DNA from: Actinomycetes bacterium | GTDB lineage: Bacteria > Actinomycetota > Acidimicrobiia > Acidimicrobiales > Acidimicrobiaceae | DNA: 64,000 nt | Direction: 5' to 3' | Assembly: GCA_021819725.1 (NCBI GenBank) | Contig: JAKAQR010000004.1 | Location: 80,598-144,597 of the forward strand | Shown: positions 7,213-17,200 of the stretch, piece by piece | Layout of the letters: the number at the start of each line of letters is the position of its first letter | Position numbering within the stretch: position 1 is the first letter of the stretch | Program-made: the position numbers and the translations under genes | The notes under the pieces: generated by a model | What the model was told of the DNA's origin: nothing | What the model saw: the letters and a program-made list of their open reading frames with translations, nothing else | The model's database searches: none

Positions 7213-10200
7213 CGATCACCTGCCCGTAGTTCATCAAAACTCGCCCGTCCCACGACCCGTGTAGCCGCAAGGGCACCGACGGCAAGGGCAACAATCACCA
7301 CCACTGCTATCACCAAAATCTCACTTACTATGGGCAATGCGTAGCCAAAGTGCAGATGGTCGAGACCCGAATCGATCTCAGGGAGCACCGGCAAGGCCAA
7401 ACGGGCCCCAAGTACTCCCGCCACCACTCCGGCAATAGCCGCCGAGATCACCAAGATCACCGCCTCGAGGATGTAGGCAACGATCAGACGAGGTCGACTC
7501 AGTCCTAGGACTCGCATCGCAGCAAACTCCGGGATCCTCCCACGCCCCTCGACTAAGAGTTCAAAGGCCAAACCCAACAACACCACAACGATACCAGCGG
7601 CAGCGGCGATCGGGAACAGTCGCTCCGCCAGCCCGAGTGGCTGGTTGGCGTAGCTCGCAGCGAGGGCCTTGGCAGAGGTGACACTCTCGACCACCACCCC
7701 CTCGCGTTGAAGGCGCTGGAGAACGCTACTCGGTGCCCCCTTGGCCAGCCACACCTCGTTGCTCGCCAAGGAGGCCGACTCCTGCACGAGCTGCGCCTGG
7801 GTAAGGTCGACGATACTCGCATCGCCGCCCACCGAGGGCAGGGATGCCAAAGTGAGAAAGGGACGGACATTGATCTGATTGCCATCGAGACCGTTGATCA
7901 CACCAGTACCCACCGCGGAGACCACATTGGCCGATAGCGTGGATCGGACGCTTTGGCTCACGATCGCTGGCAGGTAGATCGGGTAACTACGAGGCACGAT
8001 GGCGATCGTGGATCCACCTGAGGCTGGGTAGGCGGTAAAGGCGAGCTGACCGGGTGAGGAGTTCACCCTCGTCGACACGCCAGTCGCCCCTCTCCATGGC
8101 CCACGGAGGGCTCCAGCAACGCCACCAACTCCCGGCGAGACACCACCAAGCTCGGAGATCGCGATCGTGAAGTGTGCACCTGGAGCAACATATCCGCCAT
8201 TGGTGATCACCGAGTAACCAATGCCGGAGAAGAGGCATCCGTCTCGGGCACAGCCAGTAGGGATATGCGTGGTCTGATTCGTTGCGGTCAACGGTACGTA
8301 GATGCTATCAGGGACATCCTGGGCCTCGTCGATCAGGGTGACCTCGAGGTCGACCTGGGCGCCAGTCGGCACCGATCCCTCAATACGGGCACGAATGGTG
8401 AGGGTATTAGCGGTGACGTGATAGGCCTTGGCCGCAAAGGGTCGCAGTTCAGTGGCGATCTTGGCGACTGGTCCCGTACCGACCGCCGTTGGCCAGCTGG
8501 CAACCCGCCCAAAGCGGCTCGCCTGCACCGCCAACGTGGTGCCACTCGGCGCTCGATAGAGCTGCGCCGCCATGGCCGCATCACCGGTCGGGTCGGCGCG
8601 ATCAACAGCGGCAACGAGCCCCAGATGCTTGGGCAACGCGACGGTGAGAACCTTGCCGGCTCCCACCTCGTAATTGGCGACCTCATTGCGATGACGTGCG
8701 ATCACCGACTGCGCCCCAAAGCCAAAGACTACCAGAGCGAGCGCAATACCAAAGGGGATAATCTGGCGTAGCATGCCTGAACGAGCCCGAAGCTGTCGGA
8801 CGCTCAGATACCAAGCGATATGCCGCCCGCCGCGTGTGAGGCGACGAGCAAGACGGAGTGCCAACGACGTGAGCGCAATGACCACAATGGCGATGCCAGC
8901 CCCCAGAAACGCGGGTGCCGCACCTGCGAGAGGATCCACGCTATTGCCGTTCGTCGGCGCGATCACCAACTGTGCCGTCAACACACCCGCTACCACAACG
9001 ATCAACACATCGACCAGCGCACGGAAACGCCCTCGGTTGCGTAGCGCCGAACGGCTCGCCTCAAGGACCCCTCGGCGTAGCGCTGTCGCTGCCGCGACGA
9101 CGGTGACGACCAACGCGGCAACGACCACCGCAAGACCCGCGACATAGGTCGACCCCAAGATATAGAGCTGGGTGCCGGCAGCAAAGTAGGCATGACCAGC
9201 GATCATCACCGTCACATAAGCCCCAAGAAACCCGAGCGGACTCGCGATCACCAACACCACCAATGGCTCGCCGATAGCGCGCAGAACGATGCTTCGCGAA
9301 CGCACCCCACGGAGCTGGGCGAGCCGAAACTCCCCCATTCTCGACTGCACCATTCGCCAAATCAAGGTGCCAAAGACGATCAGTCCCAACAGAACCAGCT
9401 CCAAGATAACGACGGTCACCAGTGTCGTCATCGAATTCTGCGAGGCGATAATCGAACCAATGACACCAAAAAGGCCAGAGCTCGCACTCGCATCATCGCG
9501 GGTGGCCACCCGCTCCGCGTAGCGGCTGACCACTGCACCAGTGCGGCGATAGTTACGGATGTTCACTACTGCGGGGTTGAGTGGCATCTGGAGTAAACGA
9601 TCCACTCCCAGGTAGGAGTTGAAGTTGCTCGAGCGAACGACGCCGAACTGCGCTGCGCCGCCAAAGAAGCCCGGAGCGACAATCAGTGGATCTAGGTTCA
9701 CCGTCGAACCTGAACCTGAGCCGAAGGCGAAGTAATTATCACCCCACCAGTAGTTGGTGCTGGTATCGGGAATCGCGTACGTCCCAACGACCAGATAGCG
9801 CTCGCTCGTTCCCGCTCCGGGCACACCCGCCGGGATCAGCCCGGCCGCGACCTTCACCGTCGATCCTACCTTGACGCCGAGATATTGAGCAGAGCGCGCG
9901 CTGAGGAGAAGTTGATGATCGTTGAGGGGACAGTGTCCGCTATCGAGCTGAAGGTGCGCACAGAGCGCGGTGCGCTCAAAGAAGCTCGATACGATCGAGG
10001 CACCCCGGAGCCGTGGTCCTGGGGTGATAGCGGCCGGCACCAATGCACTGAGCAGTGGATGAGAAAACAGTGGGCGCCCATCGAGCCGTGGCGCCTGGGT
10101 GATGGCCGTCATGAGTTTTGCGCGATCCAAGGCGCCAGTGGAGGTGACCTGCAGGCCGGTTTTGGAGACGGGGGCGGTTCGCAAGCCACCGATCAGCACC

Positions 10201-10340
10201 GAGTTCTGTGCCGAGCCAAGGTAGATCGGCCCAATGGTCGCCCCAAGGATTGCCACCACCGCCGCGACCAGTAGGAAGACAAGGGCCCCTAAGCGGAAAC
10301 GAATTCCCCGAACAAACAGTCCAAATCTAGTCCAACCCAT
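7209..10340 (-). CDS. Large FtsX-like ABC transporter permease
   Basis: A 1043-residue membrane protein. An N-terminal membrane anchor (residues ~17-40) is followed by a ~250-residue extracytoplasmic MacB-PCD-like domain. Next comes a first FtsX membrane unit at ~300-430 (LVTVVILELVLLGLIVFGTLIW and following helices), further helices at ~445-550, a second large external domain (~560-860) and a C-terminal FtsX unit (~880-1040). This is the fused double-FtsX architecture common in actinobacterial peptide or drug exporters. It is coupled to the two ATPases by 4-bp overlaps. The response regulator upstream is 100 bp away, so co-regulation is plausible. Substrate unknown. Confidence 0.88.
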   Translation of the reverse strand: MGWTRFGLFVRGIRFRLGALVFLLVAAVVAILGATIGPIYLGSAQNSVLIGGLRTAPVSKTGLQVTSTGALDRAKLMTAITQAPRLDGRPLFSHPLLSALVPAAITPGPRLRGASIVSSFFERTALCAHLQLDSGHCPLNDHQLLLSARSAQYLGVKVGSTVKVAAGLIPAGVPGAGTSERYLVVGTYAIPDTSTNYWWGDNYFAFGSGSGSTVNLDPLIVAPGFFGGAAQFGVVRSSNFNSYLGVDRLLQMPLNPAVVNIRNYRRTGAVVSRYAERVATRDDASASSGLFGVIGSIIASQNSMTTLVTVVILELVLLGLIVFGTLIWRMVQSRMGEFRLAQLRGVRSRSIVLRAIGEPLVVLVIASPLGFLGAYVTVMIAGHAYFAAGTQLYILGSTYVAGLAVVVAALVVTVVAAATALRRGVLEASRSALRNRGRFRALVDVLIVVVAGVLTAQLVIAPTNGNSVDPLAGAAPAFLGAGIAIVVIALTSLALRLARRLTRGGRHIAWYLSVRQLRARSGMLRQIIPFGIALALVVFGFGAQSVIARHRNEVANYEVGAGKVLTVALPKHLGLVAAVDRADPTGDAAMAAQLYRAPSGTTLAVQASRFGRVASWPTAVGTGPVAKIATELRPFAAKAYHVTANTLTIRARIEGSVPTGAQVDLEVTLIDEAQDVPDSIYVPLTATNQTTHIPTGCARDGCLFSGIGYSVITNGGYVAPGAHFTIAISELGGVSPGVGGVAGALRGPWRGATGVSTRVNSSPGQLAFTAYPASGGSTIAIVPRSYPIYLPAIVSQSVRSTLSANVVSAVGTGVINGLDGNQINVRPFLTLASLPSVGGDASIVDLTQAQLVQESASLASNEVWLAKGAPSSVLQRLQREGVVVESVTSAKALAASYANQPLGLAERLFPIAAAAGIVVVLLGLAFELLVEGRGRIPEFAAMRVLGLSRPRLIVAYILEAVILVISAAIAGVVAGVLGARLALPVLPEIDSGLDHLHFGYALPIVSEILVIAVVVIVALAVGALAATRVVGRASFDELRAGDR

Positions 10341-10439
10341 CGACTAACGAAGGATCCATCGCTCAAAGGCACACGCTGACATTCATAAGAGCCTAGCCGG
10401 GTAGCGAGACCATGTCAAGAAGAGAAAGAAACTTGATAC

Positions 10440-11096
10440 CTACAATTGCTCATGATCGAATCGCTTGCGCTCTGCGAGGCGTGCACCAAGGGCCGCGGCC
10501 TCACTGCGATGACGAACACCAAGCTTCGCGAGAAGGTTGGAGACGTAGTTCTTCACCGTCTTTTCGGCGAGATAGACCTCAGCCGCAATCTCGCGATTCG
10601 TCTTGCCCTCGACGATGAGATCAAAGATCTTGCGCTCCTGCTCCGTCAGGCTCGCCAGGGGATCATCAGTACCCTCGCGCAGGCGTTCGAGCAACTTGGT
10701 GGTCAACCCTGGATCGATGAGACTCTCTCCAGCTGCAATCCTCTTGATGGAGTTTACGAGTTCATCAACCTTGATCTTCTTCAGGAGATAACCGGACGCT
10801 CCCGCCATGATCGCGGAAAAGAGCGCCTCGTCATCGGAGAATGAGGTCAACATCACGCACCGGAGCTCTGGAGCCATCGATCGAAGGTCGCGACAGAGGC
10901 TGATACCGTCGCCATCACCGAGCCTGACATCTAAGAGTGCCACGTCAGCCTCGACGAGCCCAAAGCGCTCCAGTGCTTCCTTGACCCCCCCGGCCTCTCC
11001 GACCACCTCGATCTCTGGATCATTGGAGAGAAGGGCTACGATGCCACGCCGTACCACTTCGTGATCTTCAACGATGAAGAGTCGTATCATCGTCAT
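10440..11096 (-). CDS. NarL/FixJ-family response regulator (orphan)
   Basis: A two-component response regulator of 218 residues. The receiver domain (1-120) has the phospho-acceptor Asp56 (VALLDVRLGD), Thr84 (VMLTSFSDD) and Lys106 (YLLKKIKV). A LuxR-type helix-turn-helix (~150-212, LTEQERKIFDLIVEGKTNREIA) follows. The sequence resembles DevR/LiaR-type regulators. No histidine kinase is encoded in the window, so the partner lies elsewhere. It sits between a universal stress protein and an FtsX exporter on the same strand, which suggests stress-controlled export. Start chosen at ATG 11096; a second ATG two codons on is equally possible. Confidence 0.92.
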   Translation of the reverse strand: MTMIRLFIVEDHEVVRRGIVALLSNDPEIEVVGEAGGVKEALERFGLVEADVALLDVRLGDGDGISLCRDLRSMAPELRCVMLTSFSDDEALFSAIMAGASGYLLKKIKVDELVNSIKRIAAGESLIDPGLTTKLLERLREGTDDPLASLTEQERKIFDLIVEGKTNREIAAEVYLAEKTVKNYVSNLLAKLGVRHRSEAAALGARLAERKRFDHEQL

Positions 11097-11138
11097 ACCC
11101 TATCCGCCATTTCGCGACCTGGCATCTCCGCGCATCGT

Positions 11139-11567
11139 CTAGCTACGAACGATCACAACAGGTACCGGACAGTGATGGACCAGTTGATCACTGACACTGC
11201 CGAGCATCAGGGCCTGGAAACCACCATGCCCACGGGCACCCACAACCACCAGATCCGCCTTCTCGGCATGCTCGATAATCCGAGAAGCGGCGTTGCCGCT
11301 CTCCAGGGCGGTCGTTACCTTCACCCCGGAATGCGTCTTGGCGGCAACCTCAGCCGCCTCAGCCAAGAGCGCGTTACCTGTCGCCTCAAATTCACCGATG
11401 ACCGACTCTGAGAGCCCAAAACCGTAGTCTGGCTCAGTCCACGCATAGACGATCACCAGCTCAGCCCCACGCAGCTCTGCTTCGGCGAGGGCAAACTCCA
11501 ATGCCGGCTTCGCCATGGTAGAACCATCATAACCCAATACCACCCGATCATAACCCTTGCCAGACAT
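11139..11567 (-). CDS. Universal stress protein, UspA family
   Basis: A 142-residue single-domain cytoplasmic Usp with the ATP-binding signature G-2x-G-9x-G-S (GARGHGGFQALMLGSVS, near residue 115) and the N-terminal VVLGYDGSTMAKPAL. ATP-binding Usps of actinobacteria are often in hypoxia/dormancy regulons controlled by NarL-type regulators, and the next gene on this strand is such a regulator (43 bp away). That link is inference. An AGAGAG purine run precedes the ATG at 11567. Confidence 0.92.
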   Translation of the reverse strand: MSGKGYDRVVLGYDGSTMAKPALEFALAEAELRGAELVIVYAWTEPDYGFGLSESVIGEFEATGNALLAEAAEVAAKTHSGVKVTTALESGNAASRIIEHAEKADLVVVGARGHGGFQALMLGSVSDQLVHHCPVPVVIVRS

Positions 11568-12148
11568 CTCTCTCCTTCACGTCCAAACGACCATGCCACG
11601 CACTCACCCACCGCTCAACCTGTCGGCAACGGCGATCCGTGTGCGAACAACCACTAGCACCAATACTAAGCGACACTCTAGTAACGAAGAACATCCTGCT
11701 CCTAGAGTCATAGGTCACTGATTCCTCTGACAATACTCCTTAACTTCTGACTATTTTCGACCGAGAGTGGAGAAAGGCTCACCAACGAATCAGCGTGGAA
11801 TCGAGGTGAGCCGAACTCCTACTCCACCCCACGACCCAGATGGCGCCCACCACACGCCATCTGGGTCTCGCAATTCAAGCAAATCACTACCCTCCTCGTT
11901 CTCCAGTAGCCCACCTACGTGGGAGTCCTCACACAACTGCACCAGCACGCGACGTATCCCCCGCCTTCGCCCCATACCCTCGGCGCCATCCTTACAGGAC
12001 AATCGCTCCTAGCTCGCAAATTACCTATCCCCGCTATCCATGAGTTCGCCCACTCGAACTCTCACGCACTAGCTGGCAATCCTAGGTCCCAAACCAGGTA
12101 ATCTGGGGCGTTCCTACAACGCGTCGCGCAGTCGATCATTATCCCACC
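11568..12148. other. 581-bp divergent gap with a strong hairpin
   Basis: No credible reading frame is seen. The notable structure is a perfect 13-bp stem at 11833-11867, GACCCAGATGGCG with a 9-nt loop and CGCCATCTGGGTC. No T-run follows on either strand. The left part (11568-11760) should carry the promoter of the Usp gene, the right part that of the MFS gene. Confidence 0.5.
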
Positions 12149-12168
12149 ATGCTCGCTAGCATGGTGGG
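12143..12168 (+). promoter_or_regulatory. Hairpin covering the start of the MFS gene
   Basis: CCCACCATGCT (12143-12153), loop CGCT and AGCATGGTGGG (12158-12168) form an 11-bp perfect stem that buries both candidate ATG codons (12149 and 12161). It could block initiation or mark that the real start is the GTG at 12170. Confidence 0.4.
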
Positions 12169-13468
12169 GGTGCAGCCACACTCCCACCGACGAGTCACCG
12201 AACGGTCGAAGGTCTGGCTCGCAAACTACTTCGACGCCAGCTCCCCGCTTGGCATACTCCGTCGTATCCATGCACTCTCGATTTCATCGGATACTCTCAT
12301 GACCGTCGCCCTCGCGGGTTCGCTCTTCTTCTCGATCTCACCTGATGAAGCGCGCTCAAAGGTAACCCTCTACCTCCTCTTCACGATGGCGCCGTTTGCG
12401 GTGTTAGCACCGTTAATCTCTCCTCTCATCGACCGTGGTCCAAGAGTCCGGCGCATCGTCGTCATCGTCTCGGGTATCGTCCGCTTCGTCGGCGTCTTTC
12501 TCATGATCTTCGAGCTACGATCGCTACTCCTCTTTCCGCTCGCACTCATGAATCTGGTCGCCTCGAAGGCCTACCTTGTCTCAAAGTCATCGCTGATCCC
12601 AGAGCTCCTCGACTCTGATTCGCGATCCCAGCTCGGGAGTCTGGTCAAGACCAACGCCAATATCACCCTATTAGCAGCCATCGCTGGCGCCATCGCCGGT
12701 GTGGTCGGTGCGGGAATCTTAAAGACCCCCTTTCTCGGGGCCCACTACGACCTCATTGTCGAGCTCATTCCCCTCAGCCTGTTCATCTATGAATCTCGTG
12801 CACTGATCAAACACTTACCGGTTCGCACACCAGACCAACCGCGAAACAAGACGACCAAGAAACGTCGACCCAGCGGGCCCGCCTATGCTCAGACGCTGAC
12901 GCTTTCACTCCTTATGAGCGTGCTACGCGGACAGGTAGGCTTCTTCGTCTTTCTCTTGGCCTTCGCGTTGAAAGGGGCGCACAGCCCAACCTGGCTCTAC
13001 GGAGCTGCCTTAGCCGCGAGCGCACTCGGTTCGGCCCTCGCGACCCAGTTGACACCCCTTGTTCGACGCAAACTCGGTGAGACCACCATCGTGATACTGG
13101 GAACCATCGCCATTGTGGCCGTTGCCTTTGTCGCGGCAACCCTCCACATCGGTATCGCAGGAGCGATTCTGATCGCTTTTGTCCTCGGTGTCGCCGCAGG
13201 CGGCGCAAAGATCGCCTTCGACGCCAGCGTCCAGACCTCCATGGCCAAACACGAATATGGGAGGCTCTTTGCTCGCTACGAGTCCTACTTTCAACTCTCT
13301 TGGGTCCTCGGCGCCTTCGTTGCCACCCTAGCAAATCTCACCCTCGGCGACGGAGAGGCCTTCCTCGGCGCAACGGCGATATTAGCTCTCGCCTCCTATA
13401 TCATCGCAATCTCCGCACTTCGGCACTCCGGAGAGGAGCCAAGTGCCGAGGACCCCGAGTGGCAATGA
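12149..13468 (+). CDS. MFS-type multi-pass membrane transporter
   Basis: A membrane protein of up to 439 residues with about 11-12 hydrophobic helices. The first is near residue 50 (TLMTVALAGSLFFSI), and a long polar loop around residues 225-245 is rich in Lys/Arg (NKTTKKRRPSG), the usual mid-protein cytoplasmic loop of the major facilitator superfamily. The loop sequence LISPLIDRGPRVRRIVV matches the MFS loop 2-3 pattern. Substrate unknown. The start is uncertain: ATG 12149 lies in a hairpin, and ATG 12161 and GTG 12164 or 12170 are alternatives. The HEAT-repeat gene begins 30 bp downstream and is probably co-transcribed. Confidence 0.8.
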   Translation: MLASMVGVQPHSHRRVTERSKVWLANYFDASSPLGILRRIHALSISSDTLMTVALAGSLFFSISPDEARSKVTLYLLFTMAPFAVLAPLISPLIDRGPRVRRIVVIVSGIVRFVGVFLMIFELRSLLLFPLALMNLVASKAYLVSKSSLIPELLDSDSRSQLGSLVKTNANITLLAAIAGAIAGVVGAGILKTPFLGAHYDLIVELIPLSLFIYESRALIKHLPVRTPDQPRNKTTKKRRPSGPAYAQTLTLSLLMSVLRGQVGFFVFLLAFALKGAHSPTWLYGAALAASALGSALATQLTPLVRRKLGETTIVILGTIAIVAVAFVAATLHIGIAGAILIAFVLGVAAGGAKIAFDASVQTSMAKHEYGRLFARYESYFQLSWVLGAFVATLANLTLGDGEAFLGATAILALASYIIAISALRHSGEEPSAEDPEWQ

Positions 13469-13497
13469 TCAACGGTTTTGCGAGCTAACCCGCCCCG

Positions 13498-14226
13498 GTG
13501 AACTACTCGCCCATGGATGCACAAGCTCCACCCACCGATCGCCACTCGACGCTAGCAACCACCATCGACGAGCTCGACCAGCACGCACGTCTCCATCATG
13601 AAAACACCGCCCCGGCACGTGAGAAGCGACAAGCTGCCGGTGCACTCCGCGCTCAGTGCACCTTGGCCGAGGTCAAATGGTTGGTAGCTCATCCAAGCCC
13701 GAATGCACGAGAGCTCGCCGCACAACTCGCTCCCGAGCTGGCAGTATCACATCGCCCGGTGGTCATGGAATTACTGTGCCGGCTCGCCGATGATAGCAAC
13801 TGGGAGGTCAGGGAGTGGGCGGCTGAAGGCATCGCCACTGCGCTCGACGGTTTGGTCGCGGCGACCCGTAGAGCTGAACTCGCCAAACTCCTCGGTGACA
13901 CCAACCCCTGCCTCCTCCGCGCTGGTATTGTTGCAAGTGGTTACCTCGCCGCGCGACTCACCTGCGAAGAGGCTCGAACTCTTCTCACGCTGCTCTTCGA
14001 TCACGATCGTGAACGTGATCCCTACGTTCGCAAAAACCTCTTTCCCTTCGCCATTGGCTCCTACTTTGTGCCCGTTCACCCAGAGTGCGTAATCGCGACC
14101 GTCAAAGAGCGCCTTCCAACGGCCGATCCAAACCAGACCGCCTCCTGGCGGCTCATTCTCAAAGCAAAGGCAGCTCAATCGTTACCAGAGCTTCGAGTGC
14201 TCCTTGATAACGCAGAACACCATTAA
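13498..14226 (+). CDS. HEAT-repeat-like helical protein of unknown function
   Basis: A 242-residue soluble protein rich in Ala and Leu with repeating antiparallel helix pairs, such as MELLCRLADDSNWEVREWAA and FDHDRERDPYVRKNLFPFAI. The pattern [D]-x-[NS]-x-x-V-R-[EK]-x is typical of HEAT/armadillo or DNA-alkylation-repeat folds. It has no membrane segment or signal peptide. HEAT proteins are scaffolds for protein or nucleic-acid binding, but no specific role can be named. The start is GTG 13498 or ATG 13513; neither has a good ribosome-binding site. It lies in one transcription unit with the transporter gene and is closed by the terminator at 14221. Confidence 0.7.
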   Translation: MNYSPMDAQAPPTDRHSTLATTIDELDQHARLHHENTAPAREKRQAAGALRAQCTLAEVKWLVAHPSPNARELAAQLAPELAVSHRPVVMELLCRLADDSNWEVREWAAEGIATALDGLVAATRRAELAKLLGDTNPCLLRAGIVASGYLAARLTCEEARTLLTLLFDHDRERDPYVRKNLFPFAIGSYFVPVHPECVIATVKERLPTADPNQTASWRLILKAKAAQSLPELRVLLDNAEHH

Positions 14227-14256
14227 GGGGAAGAACCGAAGCTCTTCCCCTTAATG
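14221..14256. terminator. Perfect bidirectional terminator
   Basis: A 14-bp perfect stem (CATTAAGGGGAAGA at 14221-14234, complement at 14243-14256) with an 8-nt loop. The arms carry TTAA flanks, giving weak A/T tails on both strands. It overlaps the stop codon of the HEAT-repeat gene and lies 21 bp from the end of the giant FN3 gene, so it serves both convergent transcripts. Confidence 0.85.
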
Positions 14257-14277
14257 CCTGTACTAGGAGTTCGTACC

Positions 14278-17200
14278 TTACGACGGGAAGACGAATCCGG
14301 TCACCATTGGCTTAGCAAGCTTGAGGCTCGCATCTGAACCCTCATAGGGGGCCGAACCAAAGTTGAAGACTCCACCGTCGGCGGCGAAGAGGTAATACCC
14401 CTGTTTGCCATTCACCGTTGGCCCAAAGGCACCACCGATGATCGGGGCGTTCAGCGGGTGATCTCCCGTCAGACCAGTAATGCCGTAGGTGTAGGTGCTT
14501 CCCTGGAACTGAGCCGAGCCAAGATTGAAGACTCCGCCGTCAGCGGCAATGAGTAGGTAACCCGTTCCCTCTGGATCAACCGCAATACCAACGATTGGCG
14601 CATTGAGTGGACGAGAACCAGTCAAGCCGGTAAGCCCCAACGAGTACGTGGTGCCATAGAGACCAGCTGACCCGAAGTTGAAGACTCCGCCGTCAGCGGC
14701 CACCAGGTACAGCCCGTTGCCATTAGGCAGAGCCGCAATGCCAACGATTGGCGCATTGAGCGGACGAGAACCACTCAGGCCCGTGATGCCGTACTTCGAG
14801 ACTCCGACGTAGTTGGCCGCGTTACCAAAGGCATAGATGTTGCCCGAATTTGTCGCAACCCAATAGCCACCACCATCTGGGGTCGAGGCCATGCCAATGA
14901 CCTTGCCCGAGAGATTGGTGACGTTCCCGAAGGAGTGCGCCGAACCAAAGTCATACACCGTGCCATTGGACGTCACCATCCAGTACCCATTCGTACCTGC
15001 CGGCGCTCCACCAACAACTGCGCCCGTAGCGATGTTCTCCCCTGGGAGAGAGTTGTCATACGGTGCCCCATGGTTGAAATACCCACCGTCAGCCGCGATC
15101 ATCGCATACGGGACCGAGTCTACGACCGACGATGAGGTCGAAGGGGTGACCGACAACGACGAGGTCGACGGCTCCACTACCGTGACGGTGCGGGTGATCG
15201 TGGTCACCCCACCAGGACTGGTGCTCGGTGGAACCACTGCTGGCGCCGTCGGAGTCGCACTCACCGTCGGATAGGCACTCGCCACCGTCCCTGAGAGAGC
15301 TCGTACCTCGAACGAGTACTCAGTACCATTCGTTAGACCCGTCACGTCGGTCACAATCGGGTTTGTTCCGGTCTCCGTCGAGGGGACCTGGATCCAACCG
15401 CTGTCAAAGCCAACGTTTGTCGGACCATACCGGTACTCATAGCCGGTGATCGCGCTCGACGAATTCCCTTCAGTCGCCTGAGGAATCGAGAGGGAGACCG
15501 AGGCGTCCCCTGCCGTCGGAGTAACCACGAGATTCGTCACCTTCGGTGCCGCTGACTCTGGGATGACCGAGAGGGTGGTCGTTGGACCATTGCCGATCAC
15601 ATTGGTAGCGTAAATGCTCACCGTGTAGTCAGTCCCGTTGGTCAAACTACTCCGACTCAAGCTCGTCGATGTAGTCGTGCCACTATCGACGACACCCGCA
15701 CTTGTTGAAACGGTGTAGCTATAACCGGTAATCGAAGTACCTCCACCAGCGGGTGCCGACCACTTCATGGAAAAGCCGTCACTCCCCGTCGTCAGCGAAG
15801 TTACCGTCACCATGCCAGGCAAACCATAGGGGGTCGCTTCTGCGTGCGGTGGACTACCTTCGACGAGTTTTCCGCCAGGACCAGTGTTACCCACAAAGCC
15901 GGCATAGGCCGTGACTGTGAACTTATATCGATCCCCATTGGTCAGGCCTGTCACCGGAACCGTGTACATTTGGCCCGTAGGAATCGTTGTCGGCGGCACC
16001 ACCATGGTCTGGATCGCTCCCCCACTCGTATAATAGGTGATCACATACTGCGGGTTGTACTCACTCGGTAGCGCGGTGAATCCTACATTGACGGTTCCGC
16101 TACGTACTGGTGTGGCACTCACAACCGTGGTCGGGGCGGTACTCGGGAACGGCGTATATGGAGTGAGACTCGTTCCGGTGGTGGCGACATCCGTTGCCTG
16201 GCCAGCCTGGCCTATCTCACCATTCTGGTTGGCAAACGCCACCCACACCTGGTACGACTCGCCGTTGGTGAGCCCACCCAAGGTGTAGCTCCAGACCCCT
16301 TGTGACACGGTGGGATGCGCCACGTTCACCACATGAACGATCCCATCGGATCCCTCATAGTAGATCACAAGGCTCGTTGGCGTGGCGCCATTGTCAGTCA
16401 CCGGAGCGTTGACATGCAGCGAGATCTCATGGCTTCCTGGCGTAGCATTGATCGCGCTGGGAGCCCCAAGACGGCCCACGACCGCAATAGAGTCCGTTTG
16501 AGAGCTCACCGAGTCATTGGCACCCGTATTCGCCGAGACATTCGCAGCAACGGTTGTCCCATCGGGAATACCTGCAAAGGTATGGGAGTAGATCTCACCG
16601 TTGAGACCCTGGAGCACCGCAGATATCGGAACGGTAACGGTCGCGATCGGACTCGGTGAGCTCCCTTGAATCCCGTTCAAGGAGTACAACGTGATGGTGT
16701 ACGAGCTCACCTCAGCACTCCCAATCGAGACTGGGGCAGTAAAGTTCACAGTCACGTCATGAGTCGTCGCCGGAGAGGTCATCGATGGATACGTCGAACC
16801 TATTTGCGTGTTCGGCCCTACTTCGGCGATACTTGGCATCACCGGGCCAGAGGACACAAACTCGGTCACCTCGTTCGGAGTTCCTTGGGCCTCGCCGTTC
16901 ATGGCAAAGACCTCGACGGTGTACTCCTGGCCAGCCGTGGCCGCGAAGGCGTACGCGTTGGCATCATTGGTCGAGACAGGAGCTGCCCCATCGACGCTCA
17001 CTCGGTAGTCAGTAGCTCCAGAGACGCGGTTCCAGGTAACAAGGACCTGGCCACCCGAGACAAGTGCCTTCAATCCAGTGACGGCGTCAGGAGCAACGAC
17101 TGGGGTTGTCGCCGTATCAGCACCCAGCGTGGCGGCGTGGGACCAGAAGTCATTGCCTGTCGTCGCGCTAACGACCTGAGCACGTACCGAGACCGTATAG

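Noticed and set aside
8172..8771. 199-codon open frame on the + strand opposite the FtsX permease gene
   Set aside because: It is a shadow of the GC-rich permease gene, whose own frame has coherent membrane domains and coupled neighbours; the translation has no domain.
14278..14400. Sortase anchor at the C-terminus of the giant FN3 protein
   Set aside because: No LPXTG-like motif, hydrophobic helix or positive tail; the protein ends within the last repeat.
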